Assembly: GCF_000485595.1 (NCBI RefSeq)
Contig: NW_014578381.1
Location: 21,099-41,929, forward strand
DNA from: Priapulus caudatus
Taxonomy: Eukaryota; Priapulida; Priapulimorpha; Priapulimorphida; Priapulidae
Length of the DNA: 20,831 nt
Reading direction: 5' to 3'
Shown here: in pieces, positions 8,152 through 17,594 of the stretch
Layout: every line of letters begins with the position of its first letter
How positions within the stretch are numbered: position 1 is the first letter of the stretch
Translations under genes and position numbers: made by a program
Notes under the pieces: generated by a model
What the model saw: the letters and a program-made list of their open reading frames with translations, nothing else
What the model was told of the DNA's origin: nothing
Databases searched by the model: none

Positions 8152-8708
8152 GTTTCCATCACACGTCCCGCAAACGCACAACCGCACATCGTGTCCGAAT
8201 TCGTAAAATCTACTGGCGAACTAACGTTGGGTGGGTGTGAGTCATCCTCCATACGCTACCACCATGCTTGCTTGTACGCGTGTCCACGGGCACGCCTTCA
8301 CAGCAGCTGTGGTTGTGTGTCGACACCACACGCACACACGTCGGCATCTGTCGCATCCAGGCGACGGTTCGCACCGGTATCCCGACCACATGCGTCGCCG
8401 CTTCTACGTTTTCATAGCAACGCGACGGCGTAGACGTCGTCTGGCGTTTGTCGGCGGCGACGGTTTTAAGGATTAAGACGAACGAGATTGGATTTTTTAC
8501 GAGCGCTCATTTTTTTAGTACTTCTCTCGAAAGCTTCTAACGTGTTTTGGACGTCTTTCGCGCGCGCGCGTGCGTGCGTGCGTGTGCGTTGGCGCCTGCC
8601 CACACACGCGCGCGGAACGCAAAGCGAGTTTCTTTTATGATCCGTGTTTTCCGACGAGCCGGCGCCGACGACCTACCGAACGTTCCACGCAGCGCTTTCT
8701 AGGCGAAC
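8152..8708. other. CpG-rich unique sequence with short (CGTG)n
   Basis: No gene is supported. The stretch contains a (GC)n/(GTGC)n run at about 8559-8588 and an AT-rich break (8490-8520, TTTTTTAG). Open frames of 80-120 codons occur, but composition alone (few stops in CpG-rich DNA) explains them. Confidence 0.45.
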
Positions 8709-8710
8709 GA

Positions 8711-9006
8711 CGACGTCGGTCGCTATGTTATCCGTCGCCTGACGTCCGGTCGCGTTTTACCGTCGGCCGAATCGTTCAGTCGCTATCTCACGTCGGGCCC
8801 CCCGGGTCCGGCGTAGCGTCACCACGCCCGCGTCGTATCTCACCTTCGCTCGACGTCGGTCGCTATTTCACTGTGCCGGACGTCGTCGCTAGTATACGTC
8901 GTCGCGCAGACGTTCGTCGTAGTGCTTAACCGTCGCCGACGTCGGTCGCTTGCTACCTTCGCAACCGTCTCGAATCCCCGTCGCGCCGACGTCAGGTCGC
9001 TACCTA
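8711..9006. repeat. Degenerate repeat family CGACGTCGGTCGCTA
   Basis: At least seven related copies: CGACGTCGGTCGCTAT (8711), TGACGTCCGGTCGCG (8740), CGTTCAGTCGCTATCTC (8773), CGACGTCGGTCGCTATTTC (8851), GGACGTCGTCGCTAGTA (8878), CGACGTCGGTCGCTTGCTA (8937) and CGACGTCAGGTCGCTACC (8987). Several are followed by a pyrimidine-rich TTCAC/CTCAC stretch. Start spacings of about 26-78 bp suggest a diverged minisatellite with an original unit near 26-30 bp. The palindrome GACGTC is a bZIP half-consensus, so a multi-site element is also possible. Confidence 0.7.
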
Positions 9007-10150
9007 CCGTCGCACACGCTGTCGAGGCACGTATATGAAGATGAATTCGTTGTAGGTGGTCCACTTGTTCTCACTCCGAGTCGAACTGCACCACCGCCTG
9101 GTTCTTACCGATACGTCCGCGCTGCTGGCAGTCCGCTACTCGTGCCGCTAGCGGCAGGCCGTCAGCAACGTGAACCGCCAGCGTCGGAAGAATTTGTCGA
9201 GAGGCCATGCTCTGAGAAGTTTGTCGTTGAGAAAGAACGCGGACGTGTAGCGGTCTCGCTGCCGCGGTCCGGGTCTCTCGGCTTCCGTTCAGCGTGTCGA
9301 ACGAACCACGGCCGCGACACAGCGACACCTCGTCCGGCAGACGAGAATTCGCGGAGAGCTGCGGAATTTGACCGTCGGCGAGGCCGTCGCTGGAACGAAC
9401 CGAACGCGAACGTGCCGTCGGTATGCGCGCGTGTGATGTACCGGCATCCGCGACGTCGTCGTCGACGCAGCGGCGGAAAGAGGATGAGGATGAGGAGACG
9501 TCCGTGGTGCGTGTGTGGAGATGACTGCGCTTCTCGATCTAGCTAGCCATCAAGGAATCGGAGTTTGAAGCTCTCGGCTCGCTCGGAGTCTTTCTTTTCT
9601 GTGAAAGTCTCCGTCAGAACTGAGTCCTGGTTTCGTGATGTAGTCGAGAACGTAGCGGAAGAGCTACCCCGTCGGCGTCGATGAAAATACTGCCATTGCT
9701 AGTCGCGCAAAGGAACAGCTTTCGCCTTTCCGTGAACATTGGCCATGCAAAGCGCGATGTCCGGGTCGTTTGCAGATGCTCGATTTAGTCGAGTCGTTAT
9801 GAACACGCCCGCCGACGTTCAGTTCGATAATGTGGGAAAGTCCGCTCGTCGCCGCCGCCGACGTGTCATTGTTGCAGTTGTCGCCGTTCTCTCGCCAATG
9901 TGTGTGTCGTCCGTCCGGAGGTGTGCTAGTAAGAGATGGAGGAGGAGGCGAGGAGGAGAAGGTGCCTCCACTCTGTCCGCTGCGACAGGAATGCGCAGAC
10001 GCTCGAGCGGCCGTGGGTAACCTTGCAGTAGCACAGGTGGTGGCGGCGCGCGCAGGCAGCGGCGCGGCTTCTAACCACCGCCAGGCATCGGATCCGCCGC
10101 GCTGCTGGCTGCTCACCTACCGGGTGCGAAACGGCGCGTGCGCGTGTGTG
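9007..10150. other. GC/CpG-rich stretch with no supported gene
   Basis: A 198-codon + frame (8950-9546) and a 150-codon - frame (9664-10116) are open here. Both are Arg/Ser/Pro-rich with no recognisable domain, and the first begins inside the CGACGTCGGTCGCTA repeat family. The minus frame contains ELNVGG, which superficially recalls the start of BTB/T1 domains, but the following residues do not fit. CpG-rich DNA has few stop codons, so such frames are expected by chance. The stretch could be an exon or UTR of a larger gene; nothing here confirms it. Confidence 0.4.
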
Positions 10151-10154
10151 AGAT

Positions 10155-10230
10155 GAGGGTGAAGGGGTGCGGGCGGAGCTGCCGTGGCGTGTGCAGTGAC
10201 GAGAGGGTGAAGGGGTGCGGCGGGAGCTGA
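10155..10230. repeat. 48-bp spaced duplication GAGGGTGAAGGGGTGCGG
   Basis: GAGGGTGAAGGGGTGCGG starts at 10155 and 10203 (period 48), each followed by a GCGGGAGCTG-like stretch. It forms the boundary between the CpG-rich island and the (GT) tract. Confidence 0.85.
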
Positions 10231-10232
10231 TG

Positions 10233-10510
10233 TTGTGTGTGTGATTGTTTGTGTGTGTGTTGTGTGTGTGTGTGTTATGGTGGCTAGTGCGTGGCGTGCG
10301 TGCGTGGCGTGCGTGCGTGGCGTGCGGTGGTGTTGTGTGTGTAATTGTGAGTGTGGCGGCGTGCGTGGGTGCGTGTGTGTGTGTGATGTGTGGTTGTGTG
10401 CGTGCGATGCGTGTGTGTGTGTGCTCGTGTGTGTGTGTGTGTGTGTGTGGCATGCGTGCGTGTGTCGCGTGTGTTGTGTGTGTGCGGGGTTGTGCGGTAT
10501 GTGTGTATGT

Positions 10511-10543
<33 letters not shown>

Positions 10544-10832
10544 TGTGTGTGTGTATGTTGAGTGGTGCGTGCGTGCCGTGCGCGTGCGTGTGTGGTGTGT
10601 GTGTGTGGGTTTGTGCGTGACGTGGTGGGTGTGTGTGTGTTGTGTGGGCGTGTGTGCGTGTGTGCGTGTGTGTGTGTTGTGTGTGTGTGTGTTTGTGTGT
10701 ATGTGTGTGTGCGTGTGCTGTGTGTGCGGTGTGTGTGTGTGGTGTGCGTGCGTAGCGTGCTGGTCGTGTGTGTGGCGTGTTTGTGCGTGTGTGTGTGTGT
10801 GTGTATGTGTAGTGTGTGTGCTGTGGTGTGTT

Positions 10833-10875
<43 letters not shown>

Positions 10876-11098
10876 TGTGTGTGTGTGTGGTGTGTGGTGT
10901 GTGTGTGTGTGTGTGTAGTGTCGTGGTGCGTTGATAAATGTGTAGTGTGCTGTGCGTGCGTGGCGTGCGTGCGTGCGTGCTGCGTGCGTGGCTCGTGCGT
11001 ACGTGACGTGCGTGCATGTCGTGCGTGCGTGCGTGCGTGTGTGGTGTGTGCGTGGCGTGCCGTGCGTGCTGCTGTGTGTGTGTGTGTTTGTGTGGTGT
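10233..11098. repeat. (GT)n/(GTGC)n microsatellite tract, about 870 bp
   Basis: Alternating GT dinucleotides, with GTGC tetranucleotide blocks (for example about 10515-10545 and 10955-11040) and a near-pure (GT)n block at about 10838-10874. Open frames as long as 405 codons on the minus strand are His/Thr runs, and + frames are Cys/Val runs. All are repeat artefacts. Alternating purine-pyrimidine sequence of this length could adopt left-handed Z-DNA under supercoiling (known property of GT/GC repeats). Confidence 0.95.
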
Positions 11099-11292
11099 AA
11101 TATTGAATTCGTCGGTTGTCACTCTGAAGCGGATTTCAATCAAAAAAGCGATAACGACTTTCTTCAGTATGCAAGGATTCCTGTCAATATAGCTCCGTTA
11201 TAGAAGCAGCGCACACAGACACAAAATACACAACACAGGAACGTTCAAAAACCGACGAGAATCAAGTTCGCGGCGTGCGATGTGTGTATGTT

Positions 11293-11308
11293 CACGTGCG
11301 CATGCGCG
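11293..11308. promoter_or_regulatory. Overlapping E-box and NRF1-like palindrome
   Basis: CACGTG (11293-11298) runs into the 12-bp NRF1-type consensus TGCGCATGCGCG (11297-11308). The motif match is exact, but part of it could arise from neighbouring GTGC repeat decay. Function is inference. Confidence 0.35.
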
Positions 11309-11583
11309 GACAAAGTCTGAACTTACATCGTGTATGATTATATGTGAATTAAATCATTATCGCAGGTTCATGGAAGTGCACACTGCAACCTTGCCTTTGT
11401 GTATACATTAGCACTTAATTAGGCACGCGTCTAAATACATATATATTATCAAATATTATTTTATTTATTAGTGATCGCTATTATGTGAATGCTCTTGGTA
11501 TATTTATATATATGCGTGTGTACGTCCAGCAGCTGTGCAACCCAAAATTCTTTGATATCGCTTCTATATGGGATTACTATGAA

Positions 11584-11621
11584 CGTGAGTTTCGTACACC
11601 TGCGTGAGTTTCGTACACCTG
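11584..11621. repeat. 19-bp tandem duplication
   Basis: CGTGAGTTTCGTACACCTG is present twice in direct succession (11584 and 11603) with no differences, indicating a recent slip or duplication. Confidence 0.95.
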
Positions 11622-12190
11622 CGTATACGTGGATACAATAGTACGTAGGTTCTCGTTGGCGCGTGGTGGGGGTGGGGGGGTATGGATTCGTGATAGGTAC
11701 AAGAGCGTATAAAGAAGCTAATAAGGTACCCAGAAGTGTGACGGTCACGTTGCAAGACAACGCACGAGATGGTTCTAACACAACGCCTGGCTGCCACTAA
11801 GGTTTACTGGCGTGAAAATGTTGTGCTATCGTAAAACACGAGTGTGTGCGCTGGCAGACAGCGGTAAAGCATTCGGTTAGGCAAGTCGATCTACAATATT
11901 TAATGACTTTTAAAAAAAATTTAATTTTGAATTTCTAATTTCTTTCGTTGTTAATAATTTTTTTTTTTTATTGCTTTTCACTTGCCATACTTTGGAAATC
12001 TATAAAAACTGCATAATGACTCTCAGAATGATGGTTACAATTCGGGTACAAAACACGACACGTGTTAATGTACCAGAGCATATGATGTGTGTATGAACAG
12101 CAGGCCGTTTGTCATGCCACCGTGAAGCTCATCATTTTCGTGCTCTATATACCTTGGTTATACGCTCTTGATAGGTATGTAGGTTAAGCC

Positions 12191-12345
12191 AGTAGGCAGG
12201 CAGGTCAGCGCAGGCAGGCCAAGGCAGGCAGGCAGGCAGGCAGGCAGCTGGCAAGCAGGGCGGGCAGACAGGCAAGGCAGGCAGGCAGGCAAGGCAGGCA
12301 GGCACAGCAGGCAGGTAGGTAGGTAGGTAGGTAGGTATGTACGTA
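12191..12345. repeat. Compound (GGCA)n-(GGTA)n microsatellite
   Basis: GGCA tetranucleotides with small interruptions pass abruptly at about 12315 into pure (GGTA)n. The two units differ by one C/T transition. Confidence 0.95.
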
Positions 12346-12477
12346 TAGGTATACCTGGCTGAAATGTTTAAAAATGTCCGCGTGAGGCCATAAAATGCGC
12401 TGATGTCCCAGAGTTTTCGAACACCTGGTTCCAGCTAGAGGGAGCTTACGTCGCGCCCCAGACACTCTCTACTCATG

Positions 12478-13040
12478 TTTCAATCAACCCGTTCCTTCCC
12501 CTTCATCCACCTCTCTCTTTCCACACCTACCGACCGCTCCATATTCCCATACCTCTCCTTACCCTGTTTCTCAGCCTCCCTTTCCCCTCCCCTTTCCATC
12601 CCATCTTATTTTTTTCGCTACTCCTCCCCTTCCTCCGCTCCTCCTTCCCCTCCCCTTCTCCATCCCCACCTTCCTACTCCGTCCCCTCTCCGCCCTTCTT
12701 CTTTCCCCTCCCCTTCCCATCCCCATCCCCTACTCCTCCCCTCCTCCGCCCTTCCTTTCCCCTTCCCTTCCCATCCCCATCCTCCTACTCCTCCCCTCAT
12801 CTCCCTTTTTGCCTTCCCCACATCCATATCCTTCTATCGCTTCTATTCCTCTCCCCTTCCTCTCCCCCGCCCTTGCCTACCCATTCTCTCATCTCCTCTC
12901 CCCTTCCTTCGCCCCTCCACATCTCCCTAGTCTTCGAATTCCTCTCCTCTGCGCCTACCCCGCCCTCGCCTTCCCCTTTCCTCCACTTGCTCTCCCCGCC
13001 GGCCTCTACCTGGATCCGTCATTGCTCCCCCCCTCAACCC
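12478..13040. repeat. C/T-rich tract containing a 56-bp minisatellite
   Basis: The + strand is almost purely pyrimidine. Within it CTACTCC-anchored units start at 12618, 12674, 12730 and 12785 (periods 56, 56, 55). Each runs through CTCCGCCCTTC- and CCTTCCCATCCCCATC-type blocks, and the last is partial and diverged. The pyrimidine bias removes most stop codons, so frames of 86-151 codons (Ser/Pro/Leu) and a Gly/Glu-rich minus frame are not credible genes. Confidence 0.85.
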
Positions 13041-13328
13041 TTTTATTTCTATCGAGAGCCTCAACTTTTACGCGCGATACAACGTCCGTTGATTGACACA
13101 CGATGCAACTTCAAGCGAACATTTCCCTTCTAAGACTGCTATAAGACGGCTACGGTGGCTGCTGCTACCGCTTGTAGACACTGCCGGCTTCCTCTCTGAT
13201 CTTCGCGGCTTAAACTCTTTCGTCGCTTAATTACAAACTAATTGGATATAGAGAGAGAAAAAAACGTCGGTAAACTCTATAAAGTTCGTCGTTTCCCATG
13301 TCGTACTATTACACGGATAGATCACGCT
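13041..13328. other. Short unique spacer
   Basis: Mixed unique sequence between the pyrimidine tract and (CACG)n. No gene, RNA or clear regulatory site was recognised. Confidence 0.5.
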
Positions 13329-13566
13329 ACACGCACGCACGCACGCACCAGCACTGCACAGCACGCACGCACAGCGTACGCCACGCACGCACGCACGGCA
13401 CGCCAGCACACAGCCGCACGCACGCACAGCACGCACAACACCTACGCACAGCACAGCACGCACCGGTACGCACGCACAACACGTACGCACGCACGCACGC
13501 ACGCACGACGTACCACGCCACGGCAACGCACACACGCACGGCACGCACGCACGCACGCACGCACAC
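13329..13566. repeat. (CACG)n microsatellite tract
   Basis: CACG tetranucleotides with interruptions (CAGCACTGCACAG, ACAACACC). The same unit as at 7310-7367, and the reverse complement of the GTGC blocks at 10233-11098. Overlapping frames on both strands are repeat artefacts. Confidence 0.95.
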
Positions 13567-13737
13567 ATGGGCGTATAACTCTCATACACGCACAGCCAGC
13601 ACGACGCAGAATACGCACGCATTGCAGGCTGTTTGTAATAAGGCTCTAATTTATTAAACTATACACTACACATACGAATATTGCATGGTATTTGCTCATG
13701 AATAGATAAAATCCTCGATTATTTTTTAACCGACCAT

Positions 13738-13803
13738 TTGTTAGTATATATTATTATTAATTATTGTTATTTATTATATATTATTATTTATTATTATTTA
13801 TTG
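13738..13803. repeat. Interrupted (ATT)n tract in segment B copy 1
   Basis: ATT/TTA triplets interrupted by AATTATTG and TATATA. It is orthologous in position to the pure array at 17330-17387. Confidence 0.85.
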
Positions 13804-14025
13804 ATTCAGTGCGTTATTAGTGTAAAATGTTGCACTGGAATGCGCATTGCATGCGGATTTTATAATGTCTCGTTGGCAGCTTCCGTTACTAAATACAGAC
13901 TCACATAACAGCTAGCTTTTTACATGAATTTTATTACATGACTACCAAAGAGTGTACTTACTGTTTGTTTGTTGTTGAGTTGGTTTATTGTTGGGTTCAT
14001 TTTCACAGCGCCGTGTAGTAAACGT

Positions 14026-14068
14026 CAGAGGCACGTATATCATCAATAGTGATTGATATACGTGTCTG
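14026..14068. other. Imperfect hairpin in segment B copy 1
   Basis: CAGAGGCACGTATATCA and TGATATACGTGTCTG flank the 11-nt centre TCAATAGTGAT. This corresponds to the perfect palindrome at 17595-17636. The loop sequence and one stem base on each side have changed, but pairing is largely retained. Confidence 0.7.
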
Positions 14069-14760
14069 GTTTATAACGTCGTGGTCTTGCTTTAATACTC
14101 CATGCCAGCCAAGTGCCATCTGTTGACTAAATTCGTCACATTAATTCGAGCACTGTAATCGTTCTTAAACACTGTGTTGATCTAATGGGCAGCGTCACGT
14201 ACCCGATATAAAAATATTCTAACGTGATGATGCCACTACTTTTATTAATCCCTACAGTTGAAATTTTATGAAAAGTTCTTTGGGAATATGTGCCCAATTT
14301 TTAGTAAAAAAGCGGTACTACCCAACACTATTGCGTCTATCAGATTTTTTCAGTCCTTCAGTACATGTATTTGTATTTGAAATTACATCAATAAAAGATT
14401 TAATAATAATGAATATCAATCAACTTCTAATTTTGAGGACCAGCAACATGTCTGAATGATGTACACTCGTAAACCAATAAATTGCGTGTAGACGAATGTA
14501 ACGAGACTGCGTGATGCGTGTCTGAAAATGCACACTTAATTCACACTTATCTATTCATTGATGCGTTGTAGAGCCTATTCAGCTATAGATGCTGTAGCAA
14601 GCTCTTTTCAAGGATAGCGCACTATTTTAGGAAAGTAATACCATGGTGTATAACCGGACCTGAAAGGCCGAGAAAGTTACCGCAAGTACGTGGCCGTATT
14701 CAGCGTAGTGGTACATTGTTTACCATCACTCCTGATTTTCATAGATCCTTGTGTGACAAG

Positions 14761-15005
14761 CAGTTGGCGTAAGCTAGGGATTTTTTCAGTGGGGGGGGCA
14801 CTGGGGGGCCATTACATTTTCGTGGGGAGGGGGGCACAATATACAACTGTTTTTTAAACTTAACTGTTGCTAAACGGCATATGGTTTTTAATTCCATTTT
14901 TTTTTATCAAACATGAATTTTTCAGTGGGGAGGCACTGGGGGGGGGGCGCACAGAAAAATTTGTGGGGGGGGGGGGGGGACAGGCCCCCGAGCTACGGCC
15001 CGCTG
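14761..15005. mobile_element. MITE-like element with about 19-bp imperfect terminal inverted repeats
   Basis: The left end CAGTTGGCGTAAGCTAGGG (14761-14779) and the reverse complement of the right end, CAGCGGGCCGTAGCTCGGGG (up to 15005), align with a few mismatches and indels around a shared GGC(C)GTA-GCT-GGG core. The interior is about 245 bp and G-rich on the + strand. It contains an internal direct repeat TTTTTCAGTGGGG...GCACTGGGGGG (about 14782 and 14920). The CAG...CTG ends with a GGCGTAGCTAGGG motif resemble DNA-transposon termini common in invertebrate genomes. Flanks GTGACAAG and GTGGACGT do not make a convincing target-site duplication. No transposase. Confidence 0.55.
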
Positions 15006-15087
15006 GTGGACGTTAAACCTATCATACATCTGCTGCATTGTAACTAAGTTATGTGCTAAATAAAGAATCTGAATCTGAACCTGAATT
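15006..15087 (+). mobile_element. Probable 5'-truncated non-LTR retrotransposon 3' end
   Basis: GTGCTAAATAAAG with AATAAA at 15059-15064 is followed by GAATCTGAATCTGAACCTGA (15065-15084), a short tandem AATCTG tail. A polyadenylation-like signal followed by a hexanucleotide tandem tail is typical of insect LINE 3' ends. The upstream boundary is unclear because the MITE-like element abuts it. No coding part is present. Confidence 0.5.
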
Positions 15088-17096
15088 ATTTGTTAGCATG
15101 GAAACGCTGTGGTTTTATCGCTCAGTATGAATTTAGTTTCTATGTACACGATTTCATGTGTTTCTATGTTTTCGTTTTTTTCTGCCTTGGTTCTGCTCAC
15201 CAACGTTCTGCTCAACAATATGCTACTACCAGAAATTATTGAAATGTTGCTGAAAGTCTCTACGAGGGAACGCAAGGATCTTCAACGATGGGGTGGGGCT
15301 AAGATTCCCGCCCGGTGGGGTGGGTGGGGGTTAAACTCACATTGTAAGTTAGAGAGAGGGTGTCTCAAAACCAAGGAAAGCGATTTTTTCCTTTTTTTAA
15401 TTGTCAAGTTTGAATCTGGTATCAGCACTTTTATCAGGCAGTAATTTCTATATCTATAAAACGATGCGTGTATATAAATTTTCCTAATGGCACCAATAAT
15501 ATTATTATAATTATATCAAAATAAAATAAATGATAATATGATAAATATAGCATAATAATTAGTGCCATCGTATCCCGAATGTACCCGAATGAACAGTCGA
15601 TCTTTAAACACTGACAATGTATTACATTATGTCAAATTGTGTAACATACAGATTAACCGTCTTTGAAGAATGTATAAGATTTAGACGAGAACCAAATCTC
15701 TAATATTTATTAATAATTTTTATCTGCATATAGAGACGTGTCACCAGTATAAAAAAAATATCACGCCACTGGTACTAGATGGGTACCGTGTCTCTATACT
15801 TTATACATAATTTACATTACTACGTAGAGACAGTGTTGCTGACTAAGATCATGAGATCACGTGCACGCTCCCGCGCGCGCGCAAAAGCCCGCGCGCGCGC
15901 AAAAGCCCGCCAACAGCTTCTAAGGCTGTCATTTGAAGACAAGATGTCAAAGAGACACGTTGTGGAGCTACGGAGGGGAGGCGGCAGCGCGCGGAAGCGG
16001 TCACGGTAGGCGATTAATTCCTTAATTTTAATTTCTTAGTCTGCGCTTTGTCACCAGATTAACGTATTACATGTAGATGGATGTTTATAAACGCCTATAA
16101 GTTTAGATATTATCCGAAATTGTTTAGTCTGTGGCGTCTGGCTCTGCAGACAGCATCCTGCCGCCATATTGCATTCGCTGCAGAGTCAACTCTTCAAATT
16201 TCTAACGCCCTCCAAACTAAATCCCACGTTAAAGTGAACGATTTTTGAAGTTCCAAAACCATCTCAGACGTGTAATATATGTCGCTCCTATAAACAGATC
16301 TTCACGGAAAACGGAACTAAACCGTGGACCGTCGGAGAGTTGACTGTTGTTCCCGCCACGTGGTGCGAAGGGATTTTTCTATTGTCTTTAGGTACGATGG
16401 ATCTAAAACTTCGAGACTTATTACTGGCATGTTCTCGCTATATGTATTGAAAGTCTTGTACCCGATTACGACCTATATACAATATCTCAAAAATGCAATT
16501 ATATCGTAAATTAAATGTTATTAAATTGAATTAAATTAAACGAAAATGGAATATTATTAAGAAAATATTATTAAAAAAATGGTAACTGTATATATAATAT
16601 AGGCCTACATAAGTCCTAATTAACTACTAGCTAAATCTAATGCAGAGATCTCAAGTTACAAATGTTGAAATGACATGTGTCAATTTTTGCTGCTGAGCTG
16701 TACTAGCGGGAAAGTCCTGGGGGAATATTAAATACAATGTTCTACAAATCAACAATAATGTAATAATGATGTTATACTTGGTATACATTTTGTATTCCCC
16801 TGTTGGGTTACATAATACTATAGGGAATTATCCGCGTGCGTTCGTGCGTGCGATTGTCTGTGCACTCGTTGTGATTTTAAAGCTTAATAATACATTGGAT
16901 TTTGTTACTTGCTAAAAATGCAAGTTATGCTGCCTCCCCTAGATTAATCTAGAAGTTATTATATATGACCAATGCCGAACTGCTCACGGTGAAATGTCCA
17001 GAACACAAACGATACATAGCTCGCCCCACCCCTCCCCAATCGAACCCAAATCAAATGAATACATAACAGAGCAATAGTTGCCTCTAATTAGACAAC

Positions 17097-17101
<5 letters not shown>
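15088..17101. other. AT-rich unique stretch between the two segment B copies
   Basis: About 2 kb with no supported gene. It includes a G-rich patch (15290-15332, GGGGTGGG repeats), ATT/TAA-rich sequence (15490-15560, 16500-16610) and a duplicated GCGCGCGCAAAAGCCC block (about 15873-15908). It also has an 8-bp inverted repeat CTCTGCAG/CTGCAGAG (about 16152-16191) enclosing a YY1-like GCCGCCATATT. Frames of 60-111 codons (15109-15444, 15779-16009, 16324-16509) have no recognised domain. Confidence 0.5.
15873..15908. repeat. Duplicated CGCGCGCGCAAAAGCCC block
   Basis: The block occurs twice in direct succession, then decays. The overlapping 76-codon frame therefore reads as an Arg/Ala/Lys repeat (ARAKARARAKAR), which is the repeat translated and not evidence of a basic protein. 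Confidence 0.85.

Positions 17102-17178
<77 letters not shown>
17102..17178. repeat. (AG)38 microsatellite
   Basis: An uninterrupted GA/AG dinucleotide run of about 76 bp, the purest simple repeat in the window, ending about 50 bp before segment B copy 2 begins. Confidence 0.97.
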
Positions 17179-17183
<5 letters not shown>

Positions 17184-17329
17184 CGCGATTCTTTTTATTA
17201 CTATTGTACATTGATACACTAGAGAGGAGGCTCTATTTATTAACTATACACTACACATACGAATATTGCATGGTATTTGCTCTGAATAGATAAAATCCTC
17301 GATTATTTTTTAACCGACCATTTGTTAGT

Positions 17330-17343
17330 ATATATTATTATTA

Positions 17344-17387
<44 letters not shown>
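17330..17387. repeat. (ATT)n microsatellite in segment B copy 2
   Basis: Nearly uninterrupted ATT triplets with a single GTT. Purer than its counterpart in copy 1. Confidence 0.92.
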
Positions 17388-17390
<3 letters not shown>

Positions 17391-17594
17391 TGGTTATTAG
17401 TGTAAAATGTGCACGGGAATGCGCATGCATGCGGATTTTACATGTCTCGTTGCAGGCTCCGTTACTAAATACACTCACATACAGCTAGCTTTTTACATGA
17501 ATTTTATTACATGACACCAAAGAGTTACTTGTCTGTTTGTTTGTTTTGAGTTGTTTATTGTTGGGTTCATTTTCACAGCGCCGTGTAGTAACGT

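Larger units (their letters stand above)
11099..12190. other. Unique, AT-richer non-coding stretch
   Basis: No gene is supported. Notable items are a CACGTG E-box (11293-11298) overlapping a perfect NRF1-like TGCGCATGCGCG (11297-11308), a 19-bp tandem duplication (11584-11621) and a T-run near 11958-11970. Minus-strand frames near 11461-11797 (77-106 codons) have no domain. Confidence 0.5.
13641..14724. repeat. Dispersed repeat, segment B copy 1
   Basis: AGGCTCTAATTTATTAAACT begins a stretch of about 1.08 kb that matches 17228-18270 in the same orientation and ends at GTAGTGGTACATTGTTTACC. Besides 1-nt indels, the copies differ by block indels: about 15-17 nt around AATATCAGGAGTGTATC (only in copy 2), a block near AAAAGCGGTACTA (only in copy 1), and CTCCATGAAAAAGACTG (only in copy 2). 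Divergence is clearly greater than between the A copies. It contains an imperfect ATT tract, a conserved hairpin and an AATAAA-(TAA)n tail-like stretch. No credible gene; the 63-codon frame at 14268-14459 is not open across the matching region of copy 2. Confidence 0.9.

Noticed and set aside
8950-9546. 198-codon plus-strand frame in the CpG-rich island
   Set aside because: It starts inside a degenerate repeat and is Arg/Ser/Pro-rich with no domain; CpG-rich DNA is expected to contain long stop-free frames.
9664-10116. Minus-strand 150-codon frame with ELNVGG, reminiscent of the start of a BTB/T1 (KCTD-type) domain
   Set aside because: Only six residues fit. The following residues (RVHNDSTKSS) lack the expected F-x-T-x-x-x-T-L pattern, and the rest is low-complexity.
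10235-11100. Cys/Val-rich plus-strand frames up to 229 codons, resembling cysteine-rich secreted proteins
   Set aside because: Cys/Val alternation is the direct product of GT/GTGC repeats; frames in all phases look alike.
9926-11143. 405-codon minus-strand open frame rich in His and Thr
   Set aside because: It is the translation of the (CA)/(CACG) strand of the 10233-11098 microsatellite; all frames there are open and none has domain structure.
12475-13133. Pro/Ser/Leu frames (86-151 codons) and a Gly/Glu minus frame in the pyrimidine tract
   Set aside because: They are low-complexity translations of a C/T minisatellite whose units of 56 and 55 bp do not preserve a reading frame.
15779-16009. 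Basic 76-codon frame with an Arg/Ala/Lys repeat, like a protamine or nuclear protein
   Set aside because: The basic repeat is a duplicated CGCGCGCGCAAAAGCCC block; there is no supporting start context, domain or conservation visible.
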